NCBI RefSeq assembly: GCF_004217185.1
Contig: NZ_SHKL01000001.1
Coordinates: 3,532,001-3,596,000 of the forward strand
DNA from: Pseudonocardia sediminis
Lineage (GTDB): Bacteria; Actinomycetota; Actinomycetes; Mycobacteriales; Pseudonocardiaceae
Direction: 5' to 3'
DNA length: 64,000 bases
Below are positions 50,463-60,583 of the stretch, piece by piece (the first letter of the stretch is position 1; every line of letters begins with the position of its first letter). The position numbers were made by a program, and so were the translations under genes. Under the pieces are notes generated by a model. The model was given only the letters and a program-made list of their open reading frames with translations. It made no database searches and was not told the DNA's origin.

Positions 50463-51434
50463 ATGGACAACCGCGAGCTGTGGCAGGACGGTCCCCGGGT
50501 CGGCGCGGTCGGCCTCGGATGTATGGGGATGTCCTGGGCCTACTCCCCCGCCGAGCGCGACGACGAGCGTTCGGTCGCGACGATCCACCGGGCGCTCGAC
50601 CGCGGGGTGACGCTGCTCGACACCGCCGACGTCTACGGCCCGTTCACCAACGAGGAGCTCCTCGGGCGTGCCCTGGCCGGGCTGACGCCGTCGGACCGCG
50701 AGCGGCTCACGGTCGCCACGAAGGTCGGACTCGTCGTCACCGCCGACCGCACCCCGGGTCAGGTCCCGTCCCCGGACGGGCGCCCGGAGCGGATCGCGCA
50801 GGCCTGCGACGACTCGCTGCGCCGCCTCGGCGTGGACGTCATCGACCTCTACCAGCTGCACCGGGTCGACCCGGAGGTCCCGCTGGCCGACACCTGGGGA
50901 GCGCTCGCCGACCTGGTGACCGCGGGCAAGGTCCGTGCGCTGGGGATGTCCGAGGTCGAGCCGGCCCAGCTCGACGGCGCCTCGGTGATCCACCCGGTGT
51001 CCACGGTGCAGTCCGAGCTGTCGTTGTGGACCCGCGGCGCCCTGACCGACGTCCTGCCCTGGTGCGAGCAGCGGGGGGCGGGTTTCATCCCGTTCGCCCC
51101 GCTCGGCCGCGGTTTCCTCACCGGCGCCCTGACGCCCGGGTCGTTCGAGGGCAAGGACTTCCGCGCCCACAACGCCCGCTTCACCGACGAGGCCATGGCG
51201 GCCAACGCCGAGATCGTCGACACCGTCACGACGGTCGCGCAGCGCCACGACGCCACACCGGCGCAGATCGCGCTGGCCTGGGTTCTGTCCCGCGGCGAGC
51301 GTGTCGTGCCGATCCCGGGCACCACCCGCCCCGAGCGCGTCGAGGAGAACGCCGCCGCCGCGGACGTCACGCTGACCGCCGAGGACCACGCCCTGCTGGA
51401 GACCCTGCCGGGAGCGCAGGGCGACCGGTACTGA
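50463..51434 (+). CDS. aldo/keto reductase
   Basis: The protein has 323 aa from ATG 50463. It has the TIM-barrel AKR pattern: VGAVGLGCMGMSWAYSPAER at the start, LLDTADVYGPFTNEELLG with catalytic Asp/Tyr, LTVATKVGL with the Lys, IDLYQLHRVDPEVPLADTWG with the His region and VPIPGTTRPERVEENAAAAD for NADPH phosphate. It belongs to the AKR13-like bacterial group. It reduces aldehydes or ketones with NADPH; the physiological substrate is unknown. It is divergent from the kinase. Confidence 0.93.
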   Translation: MDNRELWQDGPRVGAVGLGCMGMSWAYSPAERDDERSVATIHRALDRGVTLLDTADVYGPFTNEELLGRALAGLTPSDRERLTVATKVGLVVTADRTPGQVPSPDGRPERIAQACDDSLRRLGVDVIDLYQLHRVDPEVPLADTWGALADLVTAGKVRALGMSEVEPAQLDGASVIHPVSTVQSELSLWTRGALTDVLPWCEQRGAGFIPFAPLGRGFLTGALTPGSFEGKDFRAHNARFTDEAMAANAEIVDTVTTVAQRHDATPAQIALAWVLSRGERVVPIPGTTRPERVEENAAAADVTLTAEDHALLETLPGAQGDRY

Positions 51435-51457
51435 CGTTCCTGCGGCCCGCGGGACTC

Positions 51458-51709
51458 CTATGCGCCGCCGCTGCCGTACTTGGCCAGCACCTGCGCCTTG
51501 AACTCGGTGAACTGCTCGGGGTGGTTCAACCCCATGTCGGCGAGGCAGTCCGCGCAGTTGCCCACGATGTGGAGCAGGGTCGTCGCCGTCGAGCACCGGG
51601 AGCACGCCACCGGCTGCGCCGGCTCGGCCCCGGGTGTGCCCGGCGCAGCCGTGCCCGTGACGGGGGTGTCCGGGACGGCGTCCGGCTCGGCGGTCTCGGT
51701 GTCAGCCAC
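51458..51709 (-). CDS. small zinc-ribbon-like hypothetical protein
   Basis: The protein has 83 aa. An acidic, Thr/Pro/Ala-rich N-terminal half is followed by VACSRCSTATTLLHIVGNCA and DCLADMGLNHPEQFTEFKA. The CxxC...CxxC spacing suggests a zinc knuckle, and the C-terminal part looks helical. No family is recognised and no enzyme motif is present. It converges on the aldo/keto reductase gene, 23 bp apart, and follows the MarR gene in the same direction. Confidence 0.65.
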   Translation of the reverse strand: MADTETAEPDAVPDTPVTGTAAPGTPGAEPAQPVACSRCSTATTLLHIVGNCADCLADMGLNHPEQFTEFKAQVLAKYGSGGA

Positions 51710-51771
51710 GCGCCCAGGCTACCGAGCGCCCCCGACGGCCCCGCCGCCACGATGTCGGTGGGCCCCGGGGC

Positions 51772-52287
51772 TCAGCGGACGAAGAGCTCCAGGTCGGTGT
51801 TGAACCGGTCGAGCAGCCCGGCCAGGGCGTCCCGGTCGTCCTCCGGCCAGTGCTCCATCACCTCGCGCAGCGGCGCCAGACGGGCCTGGCGCACCTCGTC
51901 GCGGGCGGCGGCACCGGCCCGGGTGAGGGCGACGCTGACCGAGCGCGGGTCCCGCTCGTGCGGGCTGACCTCCACCAGCCCGGCTCGGGACAGCCGCGAG
52001 ACCTGCCGGCTGGCGGTGGGCTTGCTGACGCCGAGCTTGGCGGTCAGGGCCGTCAGCGAGTGCGGCCCCTCCTCGTCGAGCAGGAGCAGGACCGGATAGG
52101 TGTAGCGGTCCACCGCCTCGTGCGGTCCGTACCCGCCCGACCAGACCGACTCCATGGTTCGCCGGACCAGCAGCGTCACCTGCTTCTCGAGCTGTTGCAG
52201 TGAGTCCTGTTCCGGGGAGCCCTGTCGCAGGGAGTCATCGGGGCGTGTGGTCGTGGTGGTGGAGGTCACACCGGCCGACGCCGTCAT
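51772..52287 (-). CDS. MarR-family transcriptional regulator, divergent from asnB
   Basis: The protein has 171 aa from ATG 52287, which has GGAG 8 nt upstream; ATG 52326 is in frame and, with TAGAGT 6 nt before it, could be a leaderless start. The winged helix is typical: YTYPVLLLLDEEGPHSLTAL, recognition helix KLGVSKPTASRQVSRLSRAG, wing SPHERDPRSVSVALTRAG. It is divergent from the asparagine synthetase gene, and the shared gap contains the GTTGCAAC palindrome array. The likely role is to control asnB and itself. Confidence 0.9.
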   Translation of the reverse strand: MTASAGVTSTTTTTRPDDSLRQGSPEQDSLQQLEKQVTLLVRRTMESVWSGGYGPHEAVDRYTYPVLLLLDEEGPHSLTALTAKLGVSKPTASRQVSRLSRAGLVEVSPHERDPRSVSVALTRAGAAARDEVRQARLAPLREVMEHWPEDDRDALAGLLDRFNTDLELFVR

Positions 52288-52342
52288 AGGGCCAGCTCCA
52301 ATCGGACGTATCGGACGTTCCTGCATAACAAGACTCTACTCC

Positions 52343-52364
52343 TGTTGCACGTTGCAACGTTGCG
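52343..52364. promoter_or_regulatory. GTTGC repeat array, candidate MarR operator
   Basis: Three GTTGC units at 7-8 nt spacing (GTTGCAC GTTGCAAC GTTGCGA) surround the perfect palindrome GTTGCAAC. They lie in the gap between the marR and asnB genes, 50-70 nt upstream of asnB. Confidence 0.55.
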
Positions 52365-52414
52365 AGGTGAAATCGAGTAACACCCCGTTAACAAAGTGCA
52401 AGGAGGCCCCCACC

Positions 52415-54301
52415 GTGTGCGGAATCTGCGGCTGGATCGACTACCGGCGTGACCTGGGCGACGACCAGAACCGGCGCACCCTCGCCGGGATGAACCAGAC
52501 GATGAGCTGCCGCGGCCCGGACCAGGAGGGCATCTGGGTCGAACGTCACGCCGCCCTGTGTCACCGGCGCCTCGCGGTGATCGACATCGAGGGCGGCCGC
52601 CAGCCGATGACCCTCGACGACGACGACCGCGGTCCGGCGCTGCACATGGTCTACAGCGGCGAGACCTACAACTTCCGGGAGCTGCGCGCCGAGCTCGACG
52701 CCGCGGGGCACCGTTTCCGCACCTCCAGCGACACCGAGGTCGTGCTGCGCGCGCACCGCGAGTGGGGCCGGAAGGACCCGCGCGAGGTCGCCCGCCGTCT
52801 GAACGGCATGTTCGCCTACGCGGTGTGGGACACCGGGAGCGAGGAGCTGGTGCTCGTCCGCGACCGGCTCGGCATCAAGCCGCTCTACTACTACCCCACC
52901 CCGAACGGCGTGCTGTTCGGCTCCGAGCCCAAGGCGATCCTGGCCAACCCCGACGCCGACCGCGTCGTCGAGGCCGAAGGCCTGCGCCGGGCACTGGCCT
53001 GGGTCGCGGACCCGTCCAACGCCGTGTTCCGCGGCATGCGCGAGGTCCCGCCGGGCCACGTGGTCCGGATCGGGCGCAACGGGATCCGCGAGGAGCGGTA
53101 CTGGCGCCTGGAGGACACCGGGCACACCGACGACGTCCCGACGACGGTGAACCACGTCCGCGAGCTGCTCGAGGACACGGCGAAGCGCCAGCTGATCGCC
53201 GACGTCCCGCTGTGCACACTGCTCTCGGGCGGGCTCGACTCCTCCGCGCTGACCGCGCTGGCCGCCCGGCACGTCACCGACCAGGGCGGCGGCAGGATCC
53301 GCTCGTTCGCCGTCGACTTCGCCGGCTACGCGGAGAACTTCCAGGCCGACGACGTCCGCGGCACGCCGGACACCCCGTACGTGCACGAGGTCGCCGAGTT
53401 CGTCGGCACCGACCACCGCGACATCCTGCTCTCCACCGAGGACATGATGGACCCGCGGGTACGCAACGCGGCCCTGCACGCCCGCGACCTCCCCGCGGGC
53501 ATCGGGGACATGGACACCTCGCTCTACCTGCTGTTCAAGGCGGTGCGCGAGGAGTCGACGGTCGCCCTGTCCGGGGAGTCGGCCGACGAGGTCTTCGGCG
53601 GGTACCGCGACTTCCACGACGCCGACACCGTCGCCGCGGACACGTTCCCGTGGCTGGCCGGCCGGATGATGAACCACGACGCGAAGGACCCGGGCCTGTT
53701 CGACAAGGGGCTGTTCGCCAAGCTCGACGTCGCCGGCTATGTCGACGACCAGTACCGCGCGGCCCTGGCCGAGGTCCCGCAGCTCACCGGTCCCGCGGCG
53801 GCCGATCCGCACGAGCGCCGGATGCGCGAGATCTGCTACCTCTACCTCACGAAGTTCCTGCCGAACCTCCTCGACCGCAAGGACCGGATGAGCATGGCGG
53901 TCGGTCTCGAGGTGCGGGTGCCGTTCTGCGACCACCGCCTCGTCGAGTACGTCTTCGGCACGCCGTGGGCGCACAAGACGTTCGACGGCCGGGAGAAGAG
54001 CCTCCTGCGCCACGCCACGAAGGACCTGCTCCCGGAGTCGGTCGTGCAGCGGGTGAAGAGCCCGTACCCGTCGACGCAGGACGAGGGCTACGAGAAGTCC
54101 CTGCGCGACCGGGTGGCCGGCATCCTCGCCGAGGGTGAGAACGCCCCCGTCGCGCCGATGGTCGACCTCAAGGCGATCCGCGAGCGCCTGGACGCGCCGT
54201 CGTCGCACCAGCAGAACCACATGGGTCAGCGGATGCAGCTCGAGCGCATCATCGACCTGAACCAGTGGCTCGGCGACTACGACGTGGAGCTCAACGTCTG
54301 A
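52415..54301 (+). CDS. asnB: asparagine synthase (glutamine-hydrolysing)
   Basis: The protein has 628 aa from GTG 52415, with AAGGAGG 8 nt upstream. The start is fixed by Cys2, the glutaminase nucleophile (MCGICGWIDY). The Ntn domain continues with MSCRGPDQEGIW and LCHRRLAVIDI. The C-terminal ATP-pyrophosphatase domain has the P-loop LLSGGLDSSALTALAA, then ALSGESADEVFGGYRD and DRKDRMSMAVGLEVRVPFCD. It makes asparagine from aspartate, glutamine and ATP; relatives also amidate antibiotics or cell-wall precursors. Control by the divergent MarR is unusual for a housekeeping enzyme. Confidence 0.93.
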   Translation: MCGICGWIDYRRDLGDDQNRRTLAGMNQTMSCRGPDQEGIWVERHAALCHRRLAVIDIEGGRQPMTLDDDDRGPALHMVYSGETYNFRELRAELDAAGHRFRTSSDTEVVLRAHREWGRKDPREVARRLNGMFAYAVWDTGSEELVLVRDRLGIKPLYYYPTPNGVLFGSEPKAILANPDADRVVEAEGLRRALAWVADPSNAVFRGMREVPPGHVVRIGRNGIREERYWRLEDTGHTDDVPTTVNHVRELLEDTAKRQLIADVPLCTLLSGGLDSSALTALAARHVTDQGGGRIRSFAVDFAGYAENFQADDVRGTPDTPYVHEVAEFVGTDHRDILLSTEDMMDPRVRNAALHARDLPAGIGDMDTSLYLLFKAVREESTVALSGESADEVFGGYRDFHDADTVAADTFPWLAGRMMNHDAKDPGLFDKGLFAKLDVAGYVDDQYRAALAEVPQLTGPAAADPHERRMREICYLYLTKFLPNLLDRKDRMSMAVGLEVRVPFCDHRLVEYVFGTPWAHKTFDGREKSLLRHATKDLLPESVVQRVKSPYPSTQDEGYEKSLRDRVAGILAEGENAPVAPMVDLKAIRERLDAPSSHQQNHMGQRMQLERIIDLNQWLGDYDVELNV

Positions 54302-54317
54302 CCGGCCCCACCCCGCA

Positions 54318-54370
54318 CGCACTCATGGCGCAGACGTGTGGCTCCACGACACGAAAGCTCCATGAGTGCG
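54318..54370. repeat. intergenic palindrome, first of a related pair
   Basis: CGCACTCATGGCGC (54318-54331) pairs with GCTCCATGAGTGCG (54357-54370), 13 of 14 bp, with an inner GTGG/CCAC stem. It starts 16 nt after the asnB stop and may act as a terminator. Confidence 0.8.
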
Positions 54371-54391
54371 CCGGGGGTGGCGCGCCGGGGC

Positions 54392-54444
54392 CGCACTCGG
54401 GGCGCGAATGTGCGGGCTCGCGACGCGTTCGCGCCACGAGTGCG
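54392..54444. repeat. intergenic palindrome, second of a related pair
   Basis: CGCACTCGGGGCGCGAA (54392-54408) pairs with TTCGCGCCACGAGTGCG (54428-54444), 16 of 17 bp. It has the same 53-bp span and the same CGCACTC...GAGTGCG ends as the first copy 21 bp upstream. Confidence 0.8.
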
Positions 54445-54449
54445 CTCCG

Positions 54450-54476
54450 GGAATCACGACGGGCGGCGGGGGTGTT
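54450..54476 (+). promoter_or_regulatory. SigR-like promoter before the DUF427 gene
   Basis: GGGAAT (54449-54454) is followed, after 19 nt from GGAAT, by GTTG (54474-54477), matching the GGAAT-N18/19-GTT pattern. It lies 40 nt upstream of the GTG start. The N19 spacing makes it weaker than the rbpA site. Confidence 0.45.
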
Positions 54477-54516
54477 GGTCGGGGCAGGTACTTCGTTCCC
54501 TAGCTGAGGAGCCATC

Positions 54517-55323
54517 GTGGGTCTGACCCGCACCGACGGACCGCTGTCCCCCTACGCCCCGACCTCGGTGAACTACCGGATCGAGGGCCCGCCGCACAAG
54601 CTGCTGATGCACCCGTTCCCGCGTCGCGTGCGGGCCGAGTTCGCCGGGCGCACCGTGCTCGACACCCGTGCCGGGCAGCTGGTGCACGAGTCGAACCTGC
54701 TGCCGGTGCTCTACGTGCCGTTCGACGACCTCGACGCCGACGTCCTGGTCCCCACCGAGCACACGACGCACTGCCCGTTCAAGGGTGACGCCGCCTACCA
54801 CTCGCTGGTCGTCGGCGACCGGGTCGCGGAGAACGCCGTCTGGTCCTACCCCCAGCCCACCGACGAGGCGCCGTGGCTCAAGGGCCTGGCCGCGCTGTAC
54901 TGGAACGCCGCCGACGCCTGGTACGACGAGGACGAGGAGGTCTTCGCCCACCTCACGGACCCCTACACGCGGGTCGACGTCCGCCCGACGCACCGCGACG
55001 TCGTCGTCCGGCACGGTGACACGGTCCTGGCGGAGTCCCGGGAGCCGGTGGTCCTGTCCGAGACGGGCCTGAAGAACCGCTGGTACCTGCGCCCCGGAGA
55101 CGTCCGGGTCCCGCTGAAGCCCAGCGACACCCACATGCACTGCCCGTACAAGGGCCGGTCGTCCTACTCGCACGCCACCCTGCCGGACGGCACCGTCCTG
55201 ACCGATGTGGCCTGGAGCTACCCCGAGCCGCTGCCCGAGTCGTCGCGGATCGGCGGCCTGCTCAGCTTCACCGACGGCGGCGACACCGGCGTCACGGTCG
55301 AGGTCGACGGCGAGCCCGCCTGA
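54517..55323 (+). CDS. tandem DUF427-domain protein
   Basis: The protein has 268 aa from GTG 54517 and consists of two DUF427 domains (about 35-125 and 155-250). The duplication shows in paired signatures: HCPFKGDAAYHS then WSYPQP in the first copy, and HCPYKGRSSYSH then WSYPEP in the second, each preceded by a LPVLYVPFDD or NRWYLRPGDV strand. DUF427 proteins adopt a small beta fold and have no established activity. A SigR-like promoter suggests a link to thiol stress. It converges on a MarR gene. Confidence 0.9.
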   Translation: MGLTRTDGPLSPYAPTSVNYRIEGPPHKLLMHPFPRRVRAEFAGRTVLDTRAGQLVHESNLLPVLYVPFDDLDADVLVPTEHTTHCPFKGDAAYHSLVVGDRVAENAVWSYPQPTDEAPWLKGLAALYWNAADAWYDEDEEVFAHLTDPYTRVDVRPTHRDVVVRHGDTVLAESREPVVLSETGLKNRWYLRPGDVRVPLKPSDTHMHCPYKGRSSYSHATLPDGTVLTDVAWSYPEPLPESSRIGGLLSFTDGGDTGVTVEVDGEPA

Positions 55324-55342
55324 GCTCACCCCGGGAAGGACC

Positions 55343-55813
55343 TCAGTCCTCCTCGTCGACCAGCAGTGCCTCCAGGGCGGGCAGGGCCGCCTCCAGGGCG
55401 TTGCGCTGCTGGTCGTCGAGGCGGTCGAGACGCCGCGCGATGAGCGCGGTGCGGTGGCTGCGCAGCTCGGCCAGGCGGCTCACGCCGGTGGCGGAGATGC
55501 TGATCAGGACGCCGCGGGCGTCGCCCGGGTCGGCGGCGCGGGTCACCAGACCGGCCTCGTCCAGCGCGGTGAGCACCCGGGACATGGTCGGTGCGGTGAC
55601 GGCCTCGCGGCGGGCCAGCTCGGACAGGCGCAGCGGGCCGTGGTTCTCGACGGTGACCAGGGTGGAGAGCTGCAACGGGGGCAGCGACTCCTTGTCGTCG
55701 ATCCGGATCCGGCGGTTCAGCCGGCCCACGGCGAGCCGCAGCCGGGCCGCGAGCTCCTCGTCGGTGCCGGAGTACTTCGTCGTCACCGTGTCCGTCCCCG
55801 TGTTCCCGCCCAT
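55343..55813 (-). CDS. MarR-family transcriptional regulator
   Basis: The protein has 156 aa. The winged-helix core is LQLSTLVTVENHGPLRLSEL, recognition helix ARREAVTAPTMSRVLTALDE and the wing TRAADPGDARGVLISISATG, with terminal dimerisation helices rich in Leu/Arg. No cysteine sensor is present. Its target is not evident. It lies between the DUF427 gene (convergent, 19 bp apart) and coaA (same strand, 52 bp upstream). Confidence 0.9.
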   Translation of the reverse strand: MGGNTGTDTVTTKYSGTDEELAARLRLAVGRLNRRIRIDDKESLPPLQLSTLVTVENHGPLRLSELARREAVTAPTMSRVLTALDEAGLVTRAADPGDARGVLISISATGVSRLAELRSHRTALIARRLDRLDDQQRNALEAALPALEALLVDEED

Positions 55814-55865
55814 CCCGACATCGTGCCAGCAATGACAACGACCCCCGGACCAGGGCGGGAACTCC

Positions 55866-56981
55866 CTACAGCTTGCGCAGCCGGACGCGGGTGATGTTGT
55901 GGTCGGCGCCCTTGCTCAGCACCAGGCTCGCGCGGCCCCGGGTGGGCAGGATGTTCTGCACCAGGTTCGGGGCGTTGATCTCGTCCCAGATCGTCTCGGC
56001 GCGGGCGACCGCCGCCTCGTGGTCCAGCTCGGCGTAGCGGCGGAAGTACGACGCCGGGTCGCGGAACGCGGTCTCGCGCAGCCGCAGGAACCGCTCGACG
56101 TACCAGCGCCGGACGTCGGCGGTCGCGGCGTCGACATAGACCGAGAAGTCGATGAAGTCGCTGACCGTCAGCGCCCCGGACGTGGCGGGCTGCAGGACGT
56201 TGAGGCCCTCGATCACCACGATGTCCGGGCTGCGCACGACGAGCCGCTCGTCCGGGACGATGTCGTAGACCAGGTGCGAGTAGACCGGAGCGCTGACCTC
56301 GGACCGGCCGCCCTTGATCTCGGAGACGAAGCGCAGCAGCGCGCGGCGGTCGTAGGACTCGGGGAACCCCTTTCGGTGCATGATCCCGCGCCGCTCCAGC
56401 TCGGCGTTGGGGTGCAGGAACCCGTCGGTGGTCACGAGCTCGACGCTGGGGTGCTCGGGCCAGCGGGCCAGCAGCAGGCGCAGCAGCCGCGCGGTGGTGG
56501 ACTTGCCGACCGAGACCGACCCGGCGATCCCGATCATGAACGGGGTCCGGGCCGCCGTGTCGCCGAGGAAGCGCCGGTAGGCGTGGTAGAGCCGCCCACC
56601 CTCCCGGACGTGCATGTTCAGCAGCCGCGACAGCGGGAGGTAGACCTCTCGGACCTCGTCGAGGTCGACGAAGTCGCCGAAACTACGCAGCTGGTCGAGC
56701 TCCTCGGCCGAGAGCGGCAGACGGGTCGAGGCCGCAGCGAGCTGCGACCAGGCCCGCCGGTCGAAGTCCACGAAGGGCGAGGCACTGCCCTTGGCCAGGC
56801 CGGAATGTCGTGCCGGGGAGGACAGCTCGTCCTTCGGGGCCGGGTGCTCGTCGACGGGCGCGGGCCTGCGGTCGAGGCTCACCGGGCTACCGCAGCCGGG
56901 GTCTCCCGGGTGGACGGGAACCGCGTCGGCGTCGCTGCCGTTGTCGGGACCGTGGTCATGGGCACCCAACCTAGACCTCAC
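55866..56981 (-). CDS. coaA: type I pantothenate kinase
   Basis: CoaA phosphorylates pantothenate, the first step of CoA synthesis. The core starts at [16 protein letters not shown] and contains the P-loop [67 protein letters not shown] and [12 protein letters not shown], ending [13 protein letters not shown]. With GTG 56981 the product is 371 aa, about 60 longer than usual. The N-terminal extension is Pro/Asp-rich. GTG 56882 (338 aa) and GTG 57101 (411 aa) are alternatives, and the start is unresolved. Confidence 0.92.
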   Translation of the reverse strand: MRSRLGAHDHGPDNGSDADAVPVHPGDPGCGSPVSLDRRPAPVDEHPAPKDELSSPARHSGLAKGSASPFVDFDRRAWSQLAAASTRLPLSAEELDQLRSFGDFVDLDEVREVYLPLSRLLNMHVREGGRLYHAYRRFLGDTAARTPFMIGIAGSVSVGKSTTARLLRLLLARWPEHPSVELVTTDGFLHPNAELERRGIMHRKGFPESYDRRALLRFVSEIKGGRSEVSAPVYSHLVYDIVPDERLVVRSPDIVVIEGLNVLQPATSGALTVSDFIDFSVYVDAATADVRRWYVERFLRLRETAFRDPASYFRRYAELDHEAAVARAETIWDEINAPNLVQNILPTRGRASLVLSKGADHNITRVRLRKL

Positions 56982-57133
56982 CCGGCCCCGCGCCTGCGTG
57001 ACCTCGCTCGCACGGGGTACGCCCGACGGGCGCCGTTCCGTCGGCGGCGTATCGTTGCCCGCTGACCGGGTCCCGTCCAGCCCAGGAGTGTTCGTGCCCA
57101 CCGCAGGACCCGCCGAGCCGGGTTGCAGTAGTA

Positions 57134-57155
57134 GGCCGGGTCACGCGACCCGGCC
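57134..57155 (+). other. perfect hairpin in the leader of the CorC-like gene
   Basis: GGCCGGGTC-ACGC-GACCCGGCC is a 9-bp perfect stem with a 4-nt loop, 48 nt upstream of the ATG at 57204, between divergent coaA and the CBS-domain gene. It could be a terminator, attenuator or stabilising 5' structure. Confidence 0.45.
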
Positions 57156-57203
57156 GATCCCCTCCCGGCCGCAGGCCGCCCGGGCCACCGCAGGGGCCCT
57201 CCG

Positions 57204-58562
<1,359 letters not shown>

Positions 58563-58596
58563 CCCCCGCCGACGCACTTCTTCCCGCGGAGGCGGA

Positions 58597-59649
58597 ATGA
58601 CTGCCGATCTGCTCGCTCTCCTGGCGGCGCTCGCGCTGCTGGGTGCCAACGCGTTCTTCGTCAGCGCCGAGTTCGCGCTGATCTCCGCCCGCAAGGACCG
58701 GCTGGAGGCGATGGCAGAGGCCGGGTCGTCCGGCGCGCGGACCGTGCTCGGCGCCTCCGCGGACCTGTCCCGGATGCTCGCGGCGTCGCAGCTGGGCATC
58801 ACGATCGCGTCGTTGCTGCTGGGACGCCTCGGCGAGCCGGCCGTCGCGCACCTGATCGAGACGCCGCTGGAGGCCGTCGGCGTGCCCGACGCCGCCGTCT
58901 ACCCGATCGCGTTCACGATCTCGCTGATCCTGGTCGTGATCGCGCACATGCTGCTCGGGGAGATGGTCCCGAAGAACATCTCCATCGCCGGCCCGGAGCG
59001 GGCCGCGATCCTGCTGGTGCCGCCGTTCCTGATCTGGACGAAGCTCGCCCGCCCGGCGATCGACGCGTTCAACTGGATGGCCAACGCCACGCTGCGGCTG
59101 TTCAAGGTCACGCCGAAGGACGAGCTGGAGGCCGCGTTCACCTCCGGCGAGCTGTCGGAGATGATCGCCGACTCGCAGCGCGAGGGCCTGCTCGACGACG
59201 ACGAGTCCAGCCGGATCGCCCGCACCCTGCGCTCGGCGGAGACCACCGTCGCCGACGTGGTCGTCGCGATGGGCGACCTGGTCACGCTGCCGCCGAGCCC
59301 GACGGTCGACCAGGTCACCACCGCCGTCGCCGACACCGGGTTCTCGCGTTTCCCGATCCGCGGCACGCAGGGCCGGCTGACCGGGTACCTGCACGTCAAG
59401 GACGTGCTCGACCTGGCCGACGGGCCGTCGACGGTGATCCCGCCGCAGCGGATCCGCAGCCTCCCCGAGGTCTCCGCCTCGGCCCGTCTCGACGTCGCCA
59501 TGTCCACGCTGCGGACGTCGCGGGCACACCTGGCCCGGGCGACGGACGACGCGGGCACCACGGTCGGGCTGGTGACGATGGAGGATCTGACCGAGCGCTA
59601 CGTCGGCACCGTCCGCGACGCCACGCACTCCCCCGGGCCGCCGGCGTGA
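58597..59649 (+). CDS. CorC/HlyC-type membrane protein with DUF21 and CBS domains (copy 2)
   Basis: The protein has 350 aa from ATG 58597, with GGAGG 5 nt upstream. It shares the DUF21 domain (about 1-185: FFVSAEFALISARKDRLEAM, LLGEMVPKNISIAGPERAA) and a CBS pair (about 205-335: FSRFPIRGTQGRLTGYLHVK, TTVGLVTMEDLTERYVGT). It lacks the C-terminal CorC_HlyC domain of copy 1. Tandem long-short pairs are common in actinobacteria and suggest heteromers. Its stop overlaps the next gene start by 4 nt. Confidence 0.92.
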   Translation: MTADLLALLAALALLGANAFFVSAEFALISARKDRLEAMAEAGSSGARTVLGASADLSRMLAASQLGITIASLLLGRLGEPAVAHLIETPLEAVGVPDAAVYPIAFTISLILVVIAHMLLGEMVPKNISIAGPERAAILLVPPFLIWTKLARPAIDAFNWMANATLRLFKVTPKDELEAAFTSGELSEMIADSQREGLLDDDESSRIARTLRSAETTVADVVVAMGDLVTLPPSPTVDQVTTAVADTGFSRFPIRGTQGRLTGYLHVKDVLDLADGPSTVIPPQRIRSLPEVSASARLDVAMSTLRTSRAHLARATDDAGTTVGLVTMEDLTERYVGTVRDATHSPGPPA

Positions 59650-60518
59650 GTGCCGGTCCCGACGTGCTGTCCTCGCTCTCCGGGTTGCGGTGGCGCGAGG
59701 CCGCGCAGCGGCACCGGGAGCGGATGGCGGTGTTCACCGGGCCGCACCGGGAGCGCCGTCGCCGCCGGGAGCCGCACCCGGTGATGGACTTCCTGTTCAC
59801 CTACTACTCGCACAAGCCGGTCCGTCTCGAACAGTGGGATCCCGGTCCCGGGGTCGTGCTGCACGACGCGGAGGAGTTCCTGGACCGGCCGGGTTACCGC
59901 CGCGACGGCGTCGGCGTCCGCTTCGACCCGGCCTGCGCGCCGGACCGGCTGCGCGCCACTGCGGAGTTCGTGCACGGCCTGCTCGCGGCGACCCTGGAGC
60001 GCGCGCCCCGTCTGGGCTGCTTCGGCCTGCACGAGTGGGCGATGGTCTACCGCACCGACGCCCCGCGCCACGGCGCCGTCCCGCTGCGTCTGGGGGCCGC
60101 GGGCACCGACGAGGTCGTCGAGTCGATGCCGGTGCGGTGCACGCACTTCGACGCCTACCGCTTCTTCACCGAGTCGGCCGCCCCGCGCAACGCGCTCACG
60201 CCGACCCGGGAGCGTCAGACCGAGCTGGAGCAGCCCGGCTGCCTGCACGCGAACATGGATCTCTACAAGTGGGCCTACAAGCTCGCCCCCGGCTGCCCGT
60301 CCGACCTGACGGCGGACTGCTTCGAGCTGGCCGTGGACGTCCGTGAGCTGGACATGCGGGCCAGCCCCTACGACCTCGCCGCGCACGGGTACACCCCGGT
60401 CCGGATCGAGACCCCGGAGGGCCGCGCCGACTACGCCCGCGCCCAGGCCGGCTTCGCCGAGCGGGCCGCTCCCCTGCGCCGCCGCCTGATGGCCGTGTGC
60501 GCGTCCCTGACCCACTGA
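59646..60518 (+). CDS. protein annotated in actinobacteria as 3-methyladenine DNA glycosylase
   Basis: The protein has 290 aa from GTG 59646, overlapping the upstream stop. It has conserved stretches such as HPVMDFLFTYYSHKPVRLEQ, GCFGLHEWAMVYRTD, CTHFDAYRFFTESAAPRNAL and LHANMDLYKWAYKLAPGCPS. Actinobacterial proteins with these blocks are usually labelled 3-methyladenine DNA glycosylase, but neither a helix-hairpin-helix nor an Mpg-type fold is apparent to me. The label should be treated as unproven. It is coupled to the CBS-domain pair. Confidence 0.75.
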   Translation: MSAGPDVLSSLSGLRWREAAQRHRERMAVFTGPHRERRRRREPHPVMDFLFTYYSHKPVRLEQWDPGPGVVLHDAEEFLDRPGYRRDGVGVRFDPACAPDRLRATAEFVHGLLAATLERAPRLGCFGLHEWAMVYRTDAPRHGAVPLRLGAAGTDEVVESMPVRCTHFDAYRFFTESAAPRNALTPTRERQTELEQPGCLHANMDLYKWAYKLAPGCPSDLTADCFELAVDVRELDMRASPYDLAAHGYTPVRIETPEGRADYARAQAGFAERAAPLRRRLMAVCASLTH

Positions 60519-60535
60519 TGCGCTGACGCCCGGTC

Positions 60536-60575
60536 GTGCGCGGATATCACCGCCAGAGCAGCGATATCCGCGCAC
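60536..60575. terminator. 40-bp palindrome, second copy of the 8.7-kb element
   Basis: GTGCGCGGATATC (60536-60548) and GATATCCGCGCAC (60563-60575) are exact 13-bp arms around ACCGCCAGAGCAGC. The loop half AGCAGCGATATCC is identical to the element at 8714-8753. It sits between two convergent genes, as the first copy does. Confidence 0.8.
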
Positions 60576-60583
60576 GGGGGACG

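Noticed and set aside
48359-52099. Plus-strand open frame of over 1200 residues opposite the kinase and running through the aldo/keto reductase
   Set aside because: Low-complexity Arg/Gly/Pro translation with no domain. The opposite strand and other frame contain intact kinase and reductase motifs.
59646-60518. Firm DNA repair assignment for the glycosylase-like protein
   Set aside because: The usual name is inherited annotation. I see no helix-hairpin-helix, catalytic Asp context or Mpg fold that would prove it.
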